64,000 nt of DNA from contig CAIKBL010000087.1 in assembly GCA_903825645.1 (NCBI GenBank), positions 30,687 through 94,686 of the forward strand, given 5' to 3'. Below are positions 31,874 to 40,695 of this stretch, piece after piece. The translations under genes were made by a program, and so were the position numbers. Each line of letters opens with the position of its first letter. Within the stretch, counting starts at the first letter, position 1. Source of the DNA: an uncultured Pseudomonadota bacterium. GTDB taxonomy: Bacteria > Pseudomonadota > Gammaproteobacteria > Ga0077536. Below the pieces are notes generated by a model. It was given only the letters and a program-made list of their open reading frames with translations, ran no database searches and was not told the origin of the DNA.

Positions 31874-32455
31874 TCAGATTAAGGGCTGTATGCCCATCAA
31901 GGTCTGGTGAGCATAGAGCAAAAACAAGGCCCAACCGGCTAAGCCAATGGCTAAGGTTGCTAAGGTCATCGCGACGGATGTCCTCGTTTGTGGGACGCGC
32001 ATGTTTTTTGATCTTCGTTTCCGACAAGATCTGTAATCAAGCACTGCCCAGACCAGGAAGCTGCCAAATAGGATGATTCCGGCCAGGGTGCCATTTGAAA
32101 TTAAATGCGCAAGCGCCCAGGTTTTGACGCCGATAATCATGGGATCTTCGAGTTTTGCTTTAAGATGGTTTTGCGGGACATATGCCGCCGTTAATAAAAC
32201 GAAAGCCACAAGGTTCAGGGCAACCGCGATATGCCATGTCCAGAGCGGGGGTGACCAGACCACGATAGGCGCGAGCCTCGCTTGGCCATAACCCACACTA
32301 ATAAGCACGAAGCCAAAAATAGAAACGAGTGAGTAAAGACCCTTCCACTTTCCATCCCCTAGCTTCGTGATCTGGGTGTTTCGCCACGGCTCGGCGAAGA
32401 TTCTGACAGCGTGGATCCCTAAAAAAAGAATTAATCCAAAAATGAGAATGATCAT
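31874..32455 (-). CDS. NnrU family integral membrane protein
   Basis: A 193-residue protein with five or six hydrophobic helices. The opening IILIFGLILFLGIHAVRIFA and the block WRNTQITKLGDGKWKGLYSL followed by VSIFGFVLISVGYGQAR are the signature of NnrU (PF07298), a heme/quinone-like membrane family first linked to nitrite and nitric-oxide reductase clusters and related to plant Z-ISO isomerases. In this window there is no denitrification operon, so the role is open; an H-NOX and an Rrf2 regulator lie within 14 kb. Confidence 0.88.
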   Translation of the reverse strand: MIILIFGLILFLGIHAVRIFAEPWRNTQITKLGDGKWKGLYSLVSIFGFVLISVGYGQARLAPIVVWSPPLWTWHIAVALNLVAFVLLTAAYVPQNHLKAKLEDPMIIGVKTWALAHLISNGTLAGIILFGSFLVWAVLDYRSCRKRRSKNMRVPQTRTSVAMTLATLAIGLAGWALFLLYAHQTLMGIQPLI

Positions 32456-33185
32456 TAAAACGCTCCTCTTTAGGGACTAATTCTACAGAAGGCCAGACGT
32501 CCTGTTGCTGTGATTCCGCTGGCCGCGTGAAGTCCTTAGTCTTCGACGGGAGAGGCGACGCGTCCGTGTTTGACGCGCGCAGGCACCGGCTGAAGCCGCT
32601 AATGACCGATCTCATGACATGAGATATTCCGGTGATCCTGCCTCAGTTTCTGCTTGGGTCAAAGGCCAGCGCACGATTCGGGTATGCGACAACATCACCT
32701 CGCCGCCCCGGGTCACCGGTTCAGCACGGCTTCACATGGTGGTCGATGAGGGTCTCGTGCTGAACGTCCCACCAAGCTCGCCAAGTGCGCGACGCTTTTT
32801 TTCAACCCTTGCTACATTGTCGTGCACCGAAACGGCTGTACGCGTCGCGACCCATCCGGTTGTCGAGGCGTTGCGCGAGACGCATGGCAAGTACGCCAGC
32901 GTGCTGCGTGTCTGGGCGCCGTGCCGTACCGGGATCATGACCAGGCGCAACGCCTCACGCCTGGAGGCTGCGCAGGCAGCGGAGCCCGGCGCGGGAGCCG
33001 GCGGAGAAAATTGAGATCGCTATCGCCAGCAGATTGCGGGATGATCTGGCTGAGGAGCTTGGCTTGAACGCGACTTCATGCGCGACGGAATTCTAACGAA
33101 ATGTTAGTGTTTTCTGCGCTTGATTCGGCCGTGAATTTGGCGCGATGTCTTTGTATCAAAAAAAAAAGAATACCACGAGAACTTG
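32456..33185. other. Gene-poor region with a chemoreceptor-like scrap
   Basis: About 730 bases between nnrU-like and yceI-like genes. No intact gene is recognised. It contains the short chemoreceptor-like sequence listed separately at 32989-33032. Confidence 0.45.
32989..33032 (+). pseudogene. Scrap of a chemoreceptor signalling domain
   Basis: These 44 bases match 37 of 44 positions, without gaps, to 31104-31147 inside the chemoreceptor gene. They encode AREPAEKIEIAIAS against ARETAEKIEAAIAS in the intact gene. No further similarity could be followed with confidence on either side. Confidence 0.5.
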
Positions 33186-33758
33186 ATGAATTTTAAACCA
33201 TTGTTGATTTCGGCAACGCTAGTGGCCGTCGCGTTCGGCACGACTAACCTGCTGGCCGCTGATTTCAGTATCGACCCTTTACACTCTTTCGTGCAGTTCA
33301 AAATCCAGCATCTTGGCTATAGCTGGCTATACGGCCGATTCGATGGCGTGACCGGCCACATAAAATACGATCTCGCGACACCGGCAGCGAGCAGTATCGA
33401 AATCAACGTCGATACGAAAACCGTCAACACGAACTGGCCCGCGCGCGATAAGCATCTCCGCAGCGCGGATTTTTTCGATGTCGAGAAATTCGGCGTGGCG
33501 ACATTTAAGAGCACCAGTTTCAAGGGTGATGCGAACGGTGGCCGTGTTGCCGGCGTGTTGAGTTTTCACGGCGTCGAGAAGCCCATCGAAGTTGCGATTA
33601 CAAAAATCGGTGAAGGAAAAGATCCATGGGGCGGCTACCGGGCGGGTTTTCAGGGGACATACGTCATGACGCGGAAAGATTTCGGCGTCAATTATGATCT
33701 CGGACCGGCATCGACCACCGTCGAACTCGAAATCGGCCTGGAAGGCGTCCGCAAGTAA
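33186..33758 (+). CDS. YceI-family periplasmic protein (lipocalin-like, isoprenoid binding)
   Basis: A 190-residue protein with a signal peptide (cut after LLAA, about residue 21) and a YceI beta-barrel that binds long polyisoprenoid-type ligands. Family segments: FSIDPLHSFVQFKIQHLGYS, GRFDGVTGHIKYD, the RDKHLRSADFFDVEKF block and VMTRKDFGVNYD near the C-terminus. ATG 33186 is used; a TTG three bases earlier is possible. Standalone gene. Confidence 0.92.
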   Translation: MNFKPLLISATLVAVAFGTTNLLAADFSIDPLHSFVQFKIQHLGYSWLYGRFDGVTGHIKYDLATPAASSIEINVDTKTVNTNWPARDKHLRSADFFDVEKFGVATFKSTSFKGDANGGRVAGVLSFHGVEKPIEVAITKIGEGKDPWGGYRAGFQGTYVMTRKDFGVNYDLGPASTTVELEIGLEGVRK

Positions 33759-34287
33759 GCCTCGCCGACTCGGGGTGGGCGGTGCTCATATGCCCACCCT
33801 ACTGGAGCCGCAGGATCTGCACGGCCTTGCACGGTGGGGTCGACCGTCGAACGCTGACGCGTATCGCCGGTGTACCGCTTCACTTGCGAGATAGGACAGT
33901 TCTGGATGGCCGCGAAAACCTCGTCGTTTGCGCTGGGCGAGGTGTCGGTCAGCGGGCGGTCCGATCGAGCCATGCCGCGTGGCTGCAGTCGTGACGCGTG
34001 CCGCTTCAATTCCAGGGCCCGTCGGCGCGGTGTGCCGGTGAAAAGTGGGATGTAGGCCTGGCAGCTACGTACGGATTTCAAAACAGCAGGCAGTAGTTGT
34101 CCGGTCGCAGGACTTGGCGAGCCGGATCATCGACATCGAGGCGAGCATGGCGCGAGATCCGCGCTATACGGTAAAACGGATAGCATGAGACTTCCCGGCA
34201 GGTACCATCCGGCACTCTGATCTTGACGACTTTCGCGGGCGTTCGCCGGAGATCGGGATCCCAGGCGTTACCGGCCGCTCGTGATCA
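33759..34287. other. Convergent intergenic region
   Basis: Between yceI-like (+) and tpiA (-). Open frames here are short and without recognisable content. Confidence 0.4.
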
Positions 34288-35049
34288 TCAGCGGGCAGCG
34301 CGACAGATCTCCAGAAACTGTGGCGCATCGAGTGAGGCGCCCCCGATCAACCCGCCATCGATGTCCGGCATCGCGAATAAATCCGCGGCGTTGGTCGATT
34401 TGACACTACCGCCATAGAGGATCCGGATTTTTTCAGCGATAGGCTGATCGTGCGCGGCAATTTTGCCGCGGATGAACGCATGGACCGCCTGTGCCTGGGC
34501 GGGCGTCGCGGTTTTTCCTGTGCCGATAGCCCAGACGGGCTCATAGGCGATCACGGCCTTGGCCAGACTGGCCACACCGCCTGGATGTTCCAGGATGACG
34601 TCAAGCTGGCGCGCAATGACGGCTTCGGTCTGTTCGCTCTCGCGCTCGTCGAGCTGCTCACCCACGCACAGGATAGGGACCAGTCCGGCCTCTTGGGCGG
34701 CGAAGAATTTTCGGGCCACCATCGTGTCGGTTTCCCCGTAAAGGGTGCGGCGCTCGGAATGCCCGACAATCACATAGCGGCAACCGACGTCGCGCAGCAT
34801 CACCCCGGAGACTTCCCCTGTGTGCGCGCCTTCGCCGGTGACCGAGCAAATGTCCTGTGCCCCGGAAGTAATCTTGGTCCCGTGCAGTAAACGGGCCACC
34901 TTTGCGAGATAGACGAAGGGGGGGAAAATCGCGACTTCCCCACCTGCATTCTGGGCAAGGCCCTGCTTGATAGTGGCCAGGATGTTGTTGACCCCGGTCC
35001 AGGTGCCATACATTTTCCAGTTCGCGGCGACCAGTGATTGGCGCGTCAT
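34288..35049 (-). CDS. tpiA: Triosephosphate isomerase
   Basis: A 253-residue glycolytic TIM barrel that interconverts dihydroxyacetone phosphate and glyceraldehyde 3-phosphate. Catalytic residues are visible: Asn and Lys in AANWKMYG, His in IVGHSERR and Glu in AYEPVWAIGTGKTATP (about residue 171); the phosphate-gripping ILYGGSVK and GGLIGGASL loops follow. ATG 35049 is preferred over GTG 35055 since GGGGAG is spaced correctly for it. Transaldolase lies upstream on the same strand with terminator-like hairpins between. Confidence 0.97.
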   Translation of the reverse strand: MTRQSLVAANWKMYGTWTGVNNILATIKQGLAQNAGGEVAIFPPFVYLAKVARLLHGTKITSGAQDICSVTGEGAHTGEVSGVMLRDVGCRYVIVGHSERRTLYGETDTMVARKFFAAQEAGLVPILCVGEQLDERESEQTEAVIARQLDVILEHPGGVASLAKAVIAYEPVWAIGTGKTATPAQAQAVHAFIRGKIAAHDQPIAEKIRILYGGSVKSTNAADLFAMPDIDGGLIGGASLDAPQFLEICRAAR

Positions 35050-35108
35050 TGCCACTCCCCACTATATAAATTAACGAATAAAAGGATCCTCCCGGGGGGA
35101 GGGATGGT

Positions 35109-35132
35109 GGGGCAGGATAACTGGCCTGCCCC
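35109..35132. terminator. Hairpin upstream of tpiA
   Basis: GGGGCAGG (35109-35116) pairs with CCTGCCCC (35125-35132), 8 bp, loop of 8. It could be part of the tpiA leader or a second terminator after transaldolase. Confidence 0.35.
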
Positions 35133-35179
35133 CTGAAATCGAGCTTAAGCCCCCGACAGGACCCAAAGTCACCGCAAAG

Positions 35180-35205
35180 CTGGCGTGCGGTAGGCCGCAC
35201 GCCAG
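35180..35205 (-). terminator. Strong hairpin after transaldolase
   Basis: CTGGCGTGCGG (35180-35190) pairs perfectly with CCGCACGCCAG (35195-35205), an 11-bp stem with a 4-base loop, 25 bases past the transaldolase stop. Only a short T run follows on the minus strand (CTTTG), so this is a likely but not textbook terminator. Confidence 0.6.
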
Positions 35206-35229
35206 AAGGTGATTGCGCAAAGCGCTGGA

Positions 35230-36183
35230 TTAGTCATCGCGCCATTGCGTGGCCAACGCCTGCGTAGCTTGCCAATCGAGATGGAAGGACCGCAGCCCCT
35301 CAGCGAGTTTATCGGTGGCGAGCGCGTCCTCGTTAAGGGCCCATCGGAAACAGGCTTCATCGCAGGGTTGTGCGGGACGTAAGGCCTCGGGTGTCCCGGT
35401 TGTGGGTACGGCCTCGATGTTTTCATTCGCTTCCAGCTGACGAAGCAAGGCGGGACTGATGGTGCGCACATCGCACCCCGCGAGGGCGAGGATTTGGGCG
35501 GGATGACGAAAGCTGGCGGCCATGACCTGGGTTCGGTAGCCCCGCTGGCGGTAAACATGACAGATGCGCAGGACCTCACGCACACCGGGATCAGCGGCCG
35601 GCTGGACGGCCGCCGCGGTATGGTGTTGTTGGTGCCAGTCGTTTATCCGCCCCACATAGGGTGCCACCATCGTCACCCCTGCATCCGCGCAGGCCAGCGC
35701 TTGCGTGAAGCCAAACAAGAGGGTCAGGTTGCAGCGGATCCCCGATCGTTCGAGGCGCGCTGCCGCTTGGATCCCCTCCCAAGTGGCGGCAATCTTGACC
35801 AGCACCCGATCGGCAGGAATACCGGCTTGCCCGTAGCAGGCGATGAGATGATGCGCTTGGCGCTCTGTCTTGTCCGCGTCGAAACTCAGATTCGGCGCGA
35901 GCTGGGTGGAGATCTCACCTGGGACGAGTCCGAGTATTCGGGTACCGAAGGCGATGGCCATGCGCAGGGGCGCATCGGACACCTCGCCGAGGGGTGACGG
36001 CAGGCCGCGGGCGTGGATAGCCGCGCGGGCGATGTGCGCGTAGCGGACGTCGCGCGCCGCCCGCAGGATGAGCGTTGGATTGGTGGTGATCCGGGCCGGT
36101 TGCAGATCGGCAATCGCCTCCAAATCTGCGGTGTCGGCCGCGATATGCGCGTATTGCGCCAAGGCCCGGCGCAGACGGGTCAT
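35230..36183 (-). CDS. tal: Transaldolase (TalB type)
   Basis: A 317-residue pentose-phosphate enzyme that moves a dihydroxyacetone unit between sugar phosphates. The open frame extends far upstream, but ATG 36183 gives the family start (MTRLRRALAQYAHIAADTAD). Motifs: the ITTNPTLIL signature near residue 35, the Schiff-base Lys in VLVKIAATWEGI (about residue 131) and PYVGRINDW. Together with tpiA it forms a small central-carbon block; the flavin monooxygenase upstream is on the same strand with a 100-base gap. Confidence 0.93.
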   Translation of the reverse strand: MTRLRRALAQYAHIAADTADLEAIADLQPARITTNPTLILRAARDVRYAHIARAAIHARGLPSPLGEVSDAPLRMAIAFGTRILGLVPGEISTQLAPNLSFDADKTERQAHHLIACYGQAGIPADRVLVKIAATWEGIQAAARLERSGIRCNLTLLFGFTQALACADAGVTMVAPYVGRINDWHQQHHTAAAVQPAADPGVREVLRICHVYRQRGYRTQVMAASFRHPAQILALAGCDVRTISPALLRQLEANENIEAVPTTGTPEALRPAQPCDEACFRWALNEDALATDKLAEGLRSFHLDWQATQALATQWRDD

Positions 36184-36286
36184 GTCGAGACAGTGACCAC
36201 AGCGATCACGCACCGCGCCTGAAAAGAAAAGGCGCCCGGTTTGGGGCACGTGGCCTTCGGCGTTCCTCGCGGGCAGGTCCGACAGC

Positions 36287-37486
36287 TCAAAACGGATTCT
36301 GGGCGGGCAGGCCCAGGCTAATGCGGCCTTGCTGCTCCGTGATCCGGTCAATATGCCCGTTGATATGCAGCGGCATGGCCTGGAAATCGCGATAACGGCG
36401 CTCGAAATCGGTGCCTTCCCGCAGACCGTTGCCGCCGAGTACACGAAGGATGAGCTGCATGGCCTCTTCGCACAGCAGGACCGCCTGCATACCGGCCGAG
36501 GTCTGTCGAAAATAATCCCCCTCGACGGGGATTACGCCGGCCGCGATTCGCGCATCGGTCTCCGCCATGGCGGCGTAAACGGTGTCGGTTGCCGCATTGA
36601 TGAGCGCTCGCGCGCGACCCAGATTAACGTGAATGGTGGGTCGCTCGATCATCTTCGTGCCGAAAATGGCGATCCGCTCGCGGATGCTGTCAGCCGTCTC
36701 CCGGAATGAGATCTCCGCGACCCCCGTGGCCATCGCACCCAGCCACAATACCGACAAGGCGACCCAGTCTTCCCGATAGCGGGCATGGATCATCGCGTGC
36801 GCCGGATCGCGGAATATCGCCCGGTACATCGGCGTCCAGGCGGTCACGCGCGCAGTCGGCACAGGTACCTCGGCATAGTGGATATGGTCGGTTGCCGAAG
36901 CACGCACACTCATCGCTTCCCACGTGGGTTCGATGCGAATGCCCGGATCTCGCAAGTCGGCGAGGGAGAAGCGGGGTGCCTGCGGATCGTCGTCATTAAA
37001 GACCACCCCGACCCACTCGGCATAGCGGGCACCTGAGCCGAAGGCGGCCACGCCACTCAGCAGCGTCTGATCAGTGCGCGCTTGTGCCGTGACCTTGGAG
37101 GAGGCGCCTGCCGGGAAACACACCCATTCATGGGCGGTCACGATTCGACGTAAGAAATCGGTATGGGTGGGTCCGAGCAGACCGGCAAAATGATGGAAGG
37201 TGCACAGATGATTCCAGACACACCAAGCCGTGGAGGTACATTGCGCGGCAATCGCGCGTAATTCGTTGCCGATCACCACGACCTTCTCATCTAGTCCGCC
37301 GAGCTCAGGACTGCCCGAAAGTCGCATAATGTCGTTTTTTTTGATGGCGGCGATCATCTCCGCGTCCAGCGAGCGGGTCCGATCGGCAGTTGCGGCCTGG
37401 GCGCCGATACGTGGCAGGAGGGGCGCGATATAACGTGGATCTTCCGAGAGGCGGCCCGTTGCCGAGAAGGGTTCTTGCAGATTCAT
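36287..37486 (-). CDS. Acyl-CoA-dehydrogenase-fold flavin monooxygenase (HpaH/HsaA/DszC-like)
   Basis: A 399-residue flavoprotein of the acyl-CoA dehydrogenase superfamily. ATG 37486 is chosen because AGGAG precedes it; the open frame continues 20 codons upstream without conservation. The order is that of group D flavin monooxygenases: N-terminal helical domain with LSGSPELGGLD, the CTSTAWCVWNHL segment, a beta domain with SGVAAFGSGARYAEWVGV, and the C-terminal helices ending EEAMQLILRVLGGNGLREGTDFERRYRD. These enzymes take reduced flavin from a partner reductase and hydroxylate phenols or sulfur compounds. No catalytic Glu of true acyl-CoA dehydrogenases is evident. The partner reductase is not in the window. 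Confidence 0.82.
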   Translation of the reverse strand: MNLQEPFSATGRLSEDPRYIAPLLPRIGAQAATADRTRSLDAEMIAAIKKNDIMRLSGSPELGGLDEKVVVIGNELRAIAAQCTSTAWCVWNHLCTFHHFAGLLGPTHTDFLRRIVTAHEWVCFPAGASSKVTAQARTDQTLLSGVAAFGSGARYAEWVGVVFNDDDPQAPRFSLADLRDPGIRIEPTWEAMSVRASATDHIHYAEVPVPTARVTAWTPMYRAIFRDPAHAMIHARYREDWVALSVLWLGAMATGVAEISFRETADSIRERIAIFGTKMIERPTIHVNLGRARALINAATDTVYAAMAETDARIAAGVIPVEGDYFRQTSAGMQAVLLCEEAMQLILRVLGGNGLREGTDFERRYRDFQAMPLHINGHIDRITEQQGRISLGLPAQNPF

Positions 37487-37863
37487 CCGCTCTCCTGTGA
37501 CGTGTTGACGGTCATTTGCCGGTAATGAGGGGACGCCGCGAGCCACTTGCCGTCAGGGGCGTGTAAAACGGCCAGGGATGACCGGCGGGGCTCACGCCAG
37601 ATCATCGCGCGTGGGCAGGTGGAGGGTAACGCGCCAGTAGACCTGTCGGCAATCCATCCACACCCCGCGCGTCGATAATCGGCGCGTCCGGGGTGTGTTT
37701 AACGGAGAGGTGACGCGCAGGGCGTTCACGGGGAGTACAGGTTCTGGCCGCACCGCGGTAGAATTGCCGGCGTCGCCCGCGGCGCGAAGCCGGAGGCCCC
37801 GAAAAGGGGGCGGCGATGGCCTTAATCTAGGCGGGATGCAGCGTCAGGTTAGGGGGAGGCGCC
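37487..37863. other. Region upstream of the flavin monooxygenase
   Basis: Promoter-side sequence of the flavin monooxygenase. No gene recognised. The end leads into a block of three hairpins. Confidence 0.4.
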
Positions 37864-37974
37864 GGACCCGAATGATGGGGTCCGTGGGCAAAAAGGCAGC
37901 ATTAAAACCCTTTTGTGCGTCTTTTTGCGCAAAAGGGTCGGCTAGCGTCGTGCGTAAATGCGTGCGCATTTGCG
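37864..37974. other. Three consecutive hairpins ahead of tRNA-Leu
   Basis: GGACCC (37864-37869) pairs with GGGTCC (37878-37883). ACCCTTTTGTGC (37907-37918) pairs over 12 positions, one of them G-U, with GCGCAAAAGGGT (37927-37938). CGTAAATGCG (37953-37962) pairs with CGCATTTGCG (37965-37974). Read on the minus strand the second hairpin is followed by TTTTAA, like a terminator. No coding frame explains the block. It could be a leader, a terminator pair or an unknown small RNA. Confidence 0.4.
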
Positions 37975-38108
37975 GAGCGTTAATCCTCAGACCGTAACAA
38001 CCGCCCGCTGGTGGCCGGGTGTCCTGTCGGGGCCTGCAGCCGGGGGTAGCTGAAACAAGCCTGGTGGTGCGAGGCGAAGCGAAATATCGGTTCGGCAACG
38101 AACCCATA

Positions 38109-38427
38109 GCCCGAGTGGTGAAATTGGTAGACACAAGGGACTTAAAGTAATTTGAGCCCTCCGAGGGAAACTTCGGAGGTGGATCTCGTCAAATTCGGCG
38201 AAAGCCCTGGATGCTGCAAACATCCGAGCCAACACCGAGCCAAGCCCCGGACCGAAAGCTTCGCGGGAAGGTGTAGAGAGCAGACGGCGGGTACCTACGG
38301 CCGCAAGGCTATGGTGAAGGCGTGCTCCAGACCACGAACAGCGTTGATGCTGGCGGCGAAAGCCGAAGTGGTAAGAAAATCCCTCGACCTCACGGTCATG
38401 CCGGTTCGATTCCGGCCTCGGGCACCA
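38109..38427 (+). tRNA. tRNA-Leu(UAA) split by a group I intron
   Basis: The exons are 38109-38143 and 38376-38427, giving an 87-nt class II tRNA. Acceptor stem GCCCGAG pairs with CTCGGGC, followed by A and an encoded CCA. The D arm closes GTG/CAC. The anticodon stem AGGGA/TCCCT encloses loop CTTAAAA with anticodon TAA. The long variable arm pairs GACC/GGTC and the T arm pairs GCCGG/CCGGC around TTCGATT. The intron follows the first anticodon base, between U34 and A35, which is the position of the well-known cyanobacterial tRNA-Leu intron. The exon joint was placed by folding the exons and by the intron's terminal G. Confidence 0.93.
38144..38375 (+). ncRNA. Group I intron in tRNA-Leu (IC3-like, 232 nt, no ORF)
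   Basis: Self-splicing ribozyme candidate. The 5' exon end CTT can pair with the guide TTGAG early in the intron with a U-G pair at the splice site (P1). Conserved core pieces are readable: ACCGAGCCAAGCC (Q/P4-like, near 38234) and GGGAAGGTGTAGAGAGCAGACGG (R/P6-P7 region, described by position 38264-38286). The P7 helix is formed by GAGCA (38278-38282) with TGCTC (38323-38327); the Anabaena tRNA-Leu intron, as I recall it, has different bases here that also pair, so the helix is kept by covariation. The intron ends in G (38375), as group I introns do. No homing endonuclease is encoded. Confidence 0.92.
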
Positions 38428-38506
38428 ATTGGGAGTGCCGCCCTGAGTTTAAACAGGGGCGGCTCTTCTCCTGTCTTTGGGCAGCGGCCCTCTGCGCGTC
38501 CGATAC

Positions 38507-40693
38507 TTACGCGATATCTCGCATCGCCCGGGCGAGCTCGGCGCCACGATAAGGTTTATAGATCACGATGCCCGGGAGATCCTTTTCCTCGAGTACGCTT
38601 GATACATCGCCGGTAGCAAACAACACGTGCAGCTCGGGCTGACGCCTAAGCGCTTCTCGCGCGAGTGCGATGCCGTCGATGCCTCCCGGCATCACGATGT
38701 CCGTGAGGAGGACTTCGAAATCGCCGGTCTGCAGGCACTCAAGTGCTGCCGCGGGTGAGTGCACTCCGGTTACCGGGCAGCCCAGAGACTGGAGCCAGGA
38801 GCAGGCGAGCTCGCACAAATCCGGCTCGTCATCCACGACCAGTACCCGCCAGGCCTTGTCGCTCGGCGTCGGCCTCTCTTGCGCCGCTGCACTGAGGGGC
38901 GTGCGGGAGATCTCCGACGTGTCTTCAGATGCGGTAAGCGGCGGTGGGGATCCCACCGCGACGGGGCGTGTCAGCGGCAGGTATAGCCGTACCGTGGTCC
39001 CCGCGCCCATCCTACTTTCGATACTCGCGGTGCCCTCCAATTGTCGGGCGTAGCCGTAGACCATCGCCAACCCGAGTCCGACGCCTCGGCCGCGCTCCTT
39101 CGTGGTGAAAAAGGGTTCGAATGCCTGCGCAAGTACGTGCTCGCTCATGCCGGCCCCCGTGTCCGATACTTCCAGCACGGCATAACCGCCGGGGGCGAGT
39201 GTTTCCTGCAAGCCTTCGTCTATCTGCGCTGCGCGCGTATGCAGCGTGAGTACCTTCGGCCCCGGTACCGAAGCCATCGCATCGCGCGCATTGATCACGA
39301 GATTGAGCACGACATTGCGTAGCCCGGCGGCATCAAGTCGTGCCAGGAGCTGGCCCGGCGCGAGCTGGCTGGCGACACTGACTGCGGCGCCAGCCGAGCT
39401 TCTCACCAGCGGCAACATCTCAATGACCAGCGCATTGATGTCGTACTCGCCGACTTCCATCGGCTGGCGACGGGCTACGGCGAGTAGTGCACGGGTCACC
39501 TCCGCGCCGCGTAGCGCGGCTATGCGCGCAGTATCCAGTCGTTTTCGTTGTCGTCCTTCTCGCGGCAGGTCGTCCTCCAGTAGATCGAGATTGCCTAAGA
39601 TGATGCCCAATAAATTGTTGAAATCGTGCGCGAGCCCACCCGTCAGCTGCCCGATTGCCTTCAGCTTCTCGGCCTCGCGCAGACGCTCCTGCACCGCCAG
39701 TCTGTCGAGCACTTCCTTGATGCGCGCCGAGATGTCGGCCAGGGTCGTCGCCAGCCGCCCATCCTCTTGCTGCTGGGTTGAAATGAAGAGTTCGACCACG
39801 GCGTGGACCCGGTCAAGCCGGAAGAGGGGGAACGCCACGCCGGTTATTAAACCGGCCTGGGTGGCGAAGCGCGCGCGTCGAGGGTCGAGATCCCGCTGCA
39901 GGTTATGTGACCACACCGGCGCACGGGTCGACCATGCACGCCCCGTCATGCCGCTGTCGATCGCGATAACACTGGCGGCACTGGCGCCCAAGAATCGCTG
40001 GAGTGCGGCATCGGGAGAGCCCGTGATGTGCTGTAATCCCAGCGTGTCTCCCTCCACCTGCCACCACACGGCGGCCTGCCAGCCCAGATGACAGCAGAGC
40101 ATCGCAAGCAAAGGTTCGGGGAATGTCGTCGAATCGACTGCACCGGTGAGCAACTTGGCGGCGGCGTTGCGCAGTTCCAGGTGCCCATTGGTGTCGATGA
40201 GCGCCATCTCGCGCGCTTTGAGTTTTGCGGCCAACGCGTTGCTATCTTCAAGCGCCATCTTGTTGAACTGCAGCAGCATCAGCAGATCAGTCATCGGATC
40301 GTGGACGGCGAAGTCATCAAGTCCAAGTCCGAGCGATTCCAGTTGATCGGCTTCAGTGAGCCAGGGCGAGGCCAGAAACAACAGGGTATCGTCGCCCGGC
40401 AGCGGCACGAAGGCACCGCGCAGTCGCAACGCACCCGCGCGGTGTTCCAGCAAAACAAAACGGGTGTGGTTGGCGAGGATCCAGGCGTAGTCCAGCCGAC
40501 CCTCCTTCGGCAAGATCAGCGAGAAGCACTGTGACAGCGGTATCCCGGGTGTGATATCGGGGGCTATTCGGCTTAGGCTGTGCCCCACTTGAAATAGCTC
40601 CAGGTTGTGTCGCAGCGCCAGATGAAAGGGGAAGGCTGCAGCGAATTGGTCTGGGGGTAGGCTGACTGTTGCCGCGGGGCTGCCGTTATTCAT
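38507..40693 (-). CDS. Hybrid histidine kinase with HNOBA domain (H-NOX partner)
   Basis: A 728-residue cytosolic hybrid kinase. Residues about 15-155 match HNOBA (heme-NO-binding-associated domain): FPFHLALRHNLELFQVGHSL, LLEHRAGALRLRGAFVPLPG, DTLLFLASPW and DFAVHDPMTDLLMLLQ. A GAF-like region follows (about 185-320), then a short coiled coil, HisKA with the phospho-acceptor His in GGLAHDFNNLLG (about 355), and HATPase with NLVINARDAM, DTGAGM and GVGLGLAMVYG. A C-terminal receiver has VVDDEPD and the phospho-acceptor Asp in LLTDIVMPGG (about 664). Its ATG is two bases after the H-NOX stop, so NO sensed by H-NOX very probably controls this kinase. No output gene is adjacent. Confidence 0.92.
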   Translation of the reverse strand: MNNGSPAATVSLPPDQFAAAFPFHLALRHNLELFQVGHSLSRIAPDITPGIPLSQCFSLILPKEGRLDYAWILANHTRFVLLEHRAGALRLRGAFVPLPGDDTLLFLASPWLTEADQLESLGLGLDDFAVHDPMTDLLMLLQFNKMALEDSNALAAKLKAREMALIDTNGHLELRNAAAKLLTGAVDSTTFPEPLLAMLCCHLGWQAAVWWQVEGDTLGLQHITGSPDAALQRFLGASAASVIAIDSGMTGRAWSTRAPVWSHNLQRDLDPRRARFATQAGLITGVAFPLFRLDRVHAVVELFISTQQQEDGRLATTLADISARIKEVLDRLAVQERLREAEKLKAIGQLTGGLAHDFNNLLGIILGNLDLLEDDLPREGRQRKRLDTARIAALRGAEVTRALLAVARRQPMEVGEYDINALVIEMLPLVRSSAGAAVSVASQLAPGQLLARLDAAGLRNVVLNLVINARDAMASVPGPKVLTLHTRAAQIDEGLQETLAPGGYAVLEVSDTGAGMSEHVLAQAFEPFFTTKERGRGVGLGLAMVYGYARQLEGTASIESRMGAGTTVRLYLPLTRPVAVGSPPPLTASEDTSEISRTPLSAAAQERPTPSDKAWRVLVVDDEPDLCELACSWLQSLGCPVTGVHSPAAALECLQTGDFEVLLTDIVMPGGIDGIALAREALRRQPELHVLFATGDVSSVLEEKDLPGIVIYKPYRGAELARAMRDIA

Positions 40694-40695
40694 GG

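Noticed and set aside
31643..31882. A 79-codon gene before nnrU
   Set aside because: No similarity recognised, GTG start without a good ribosome binding site, and it overlaps the end of the nnrU-like gene.
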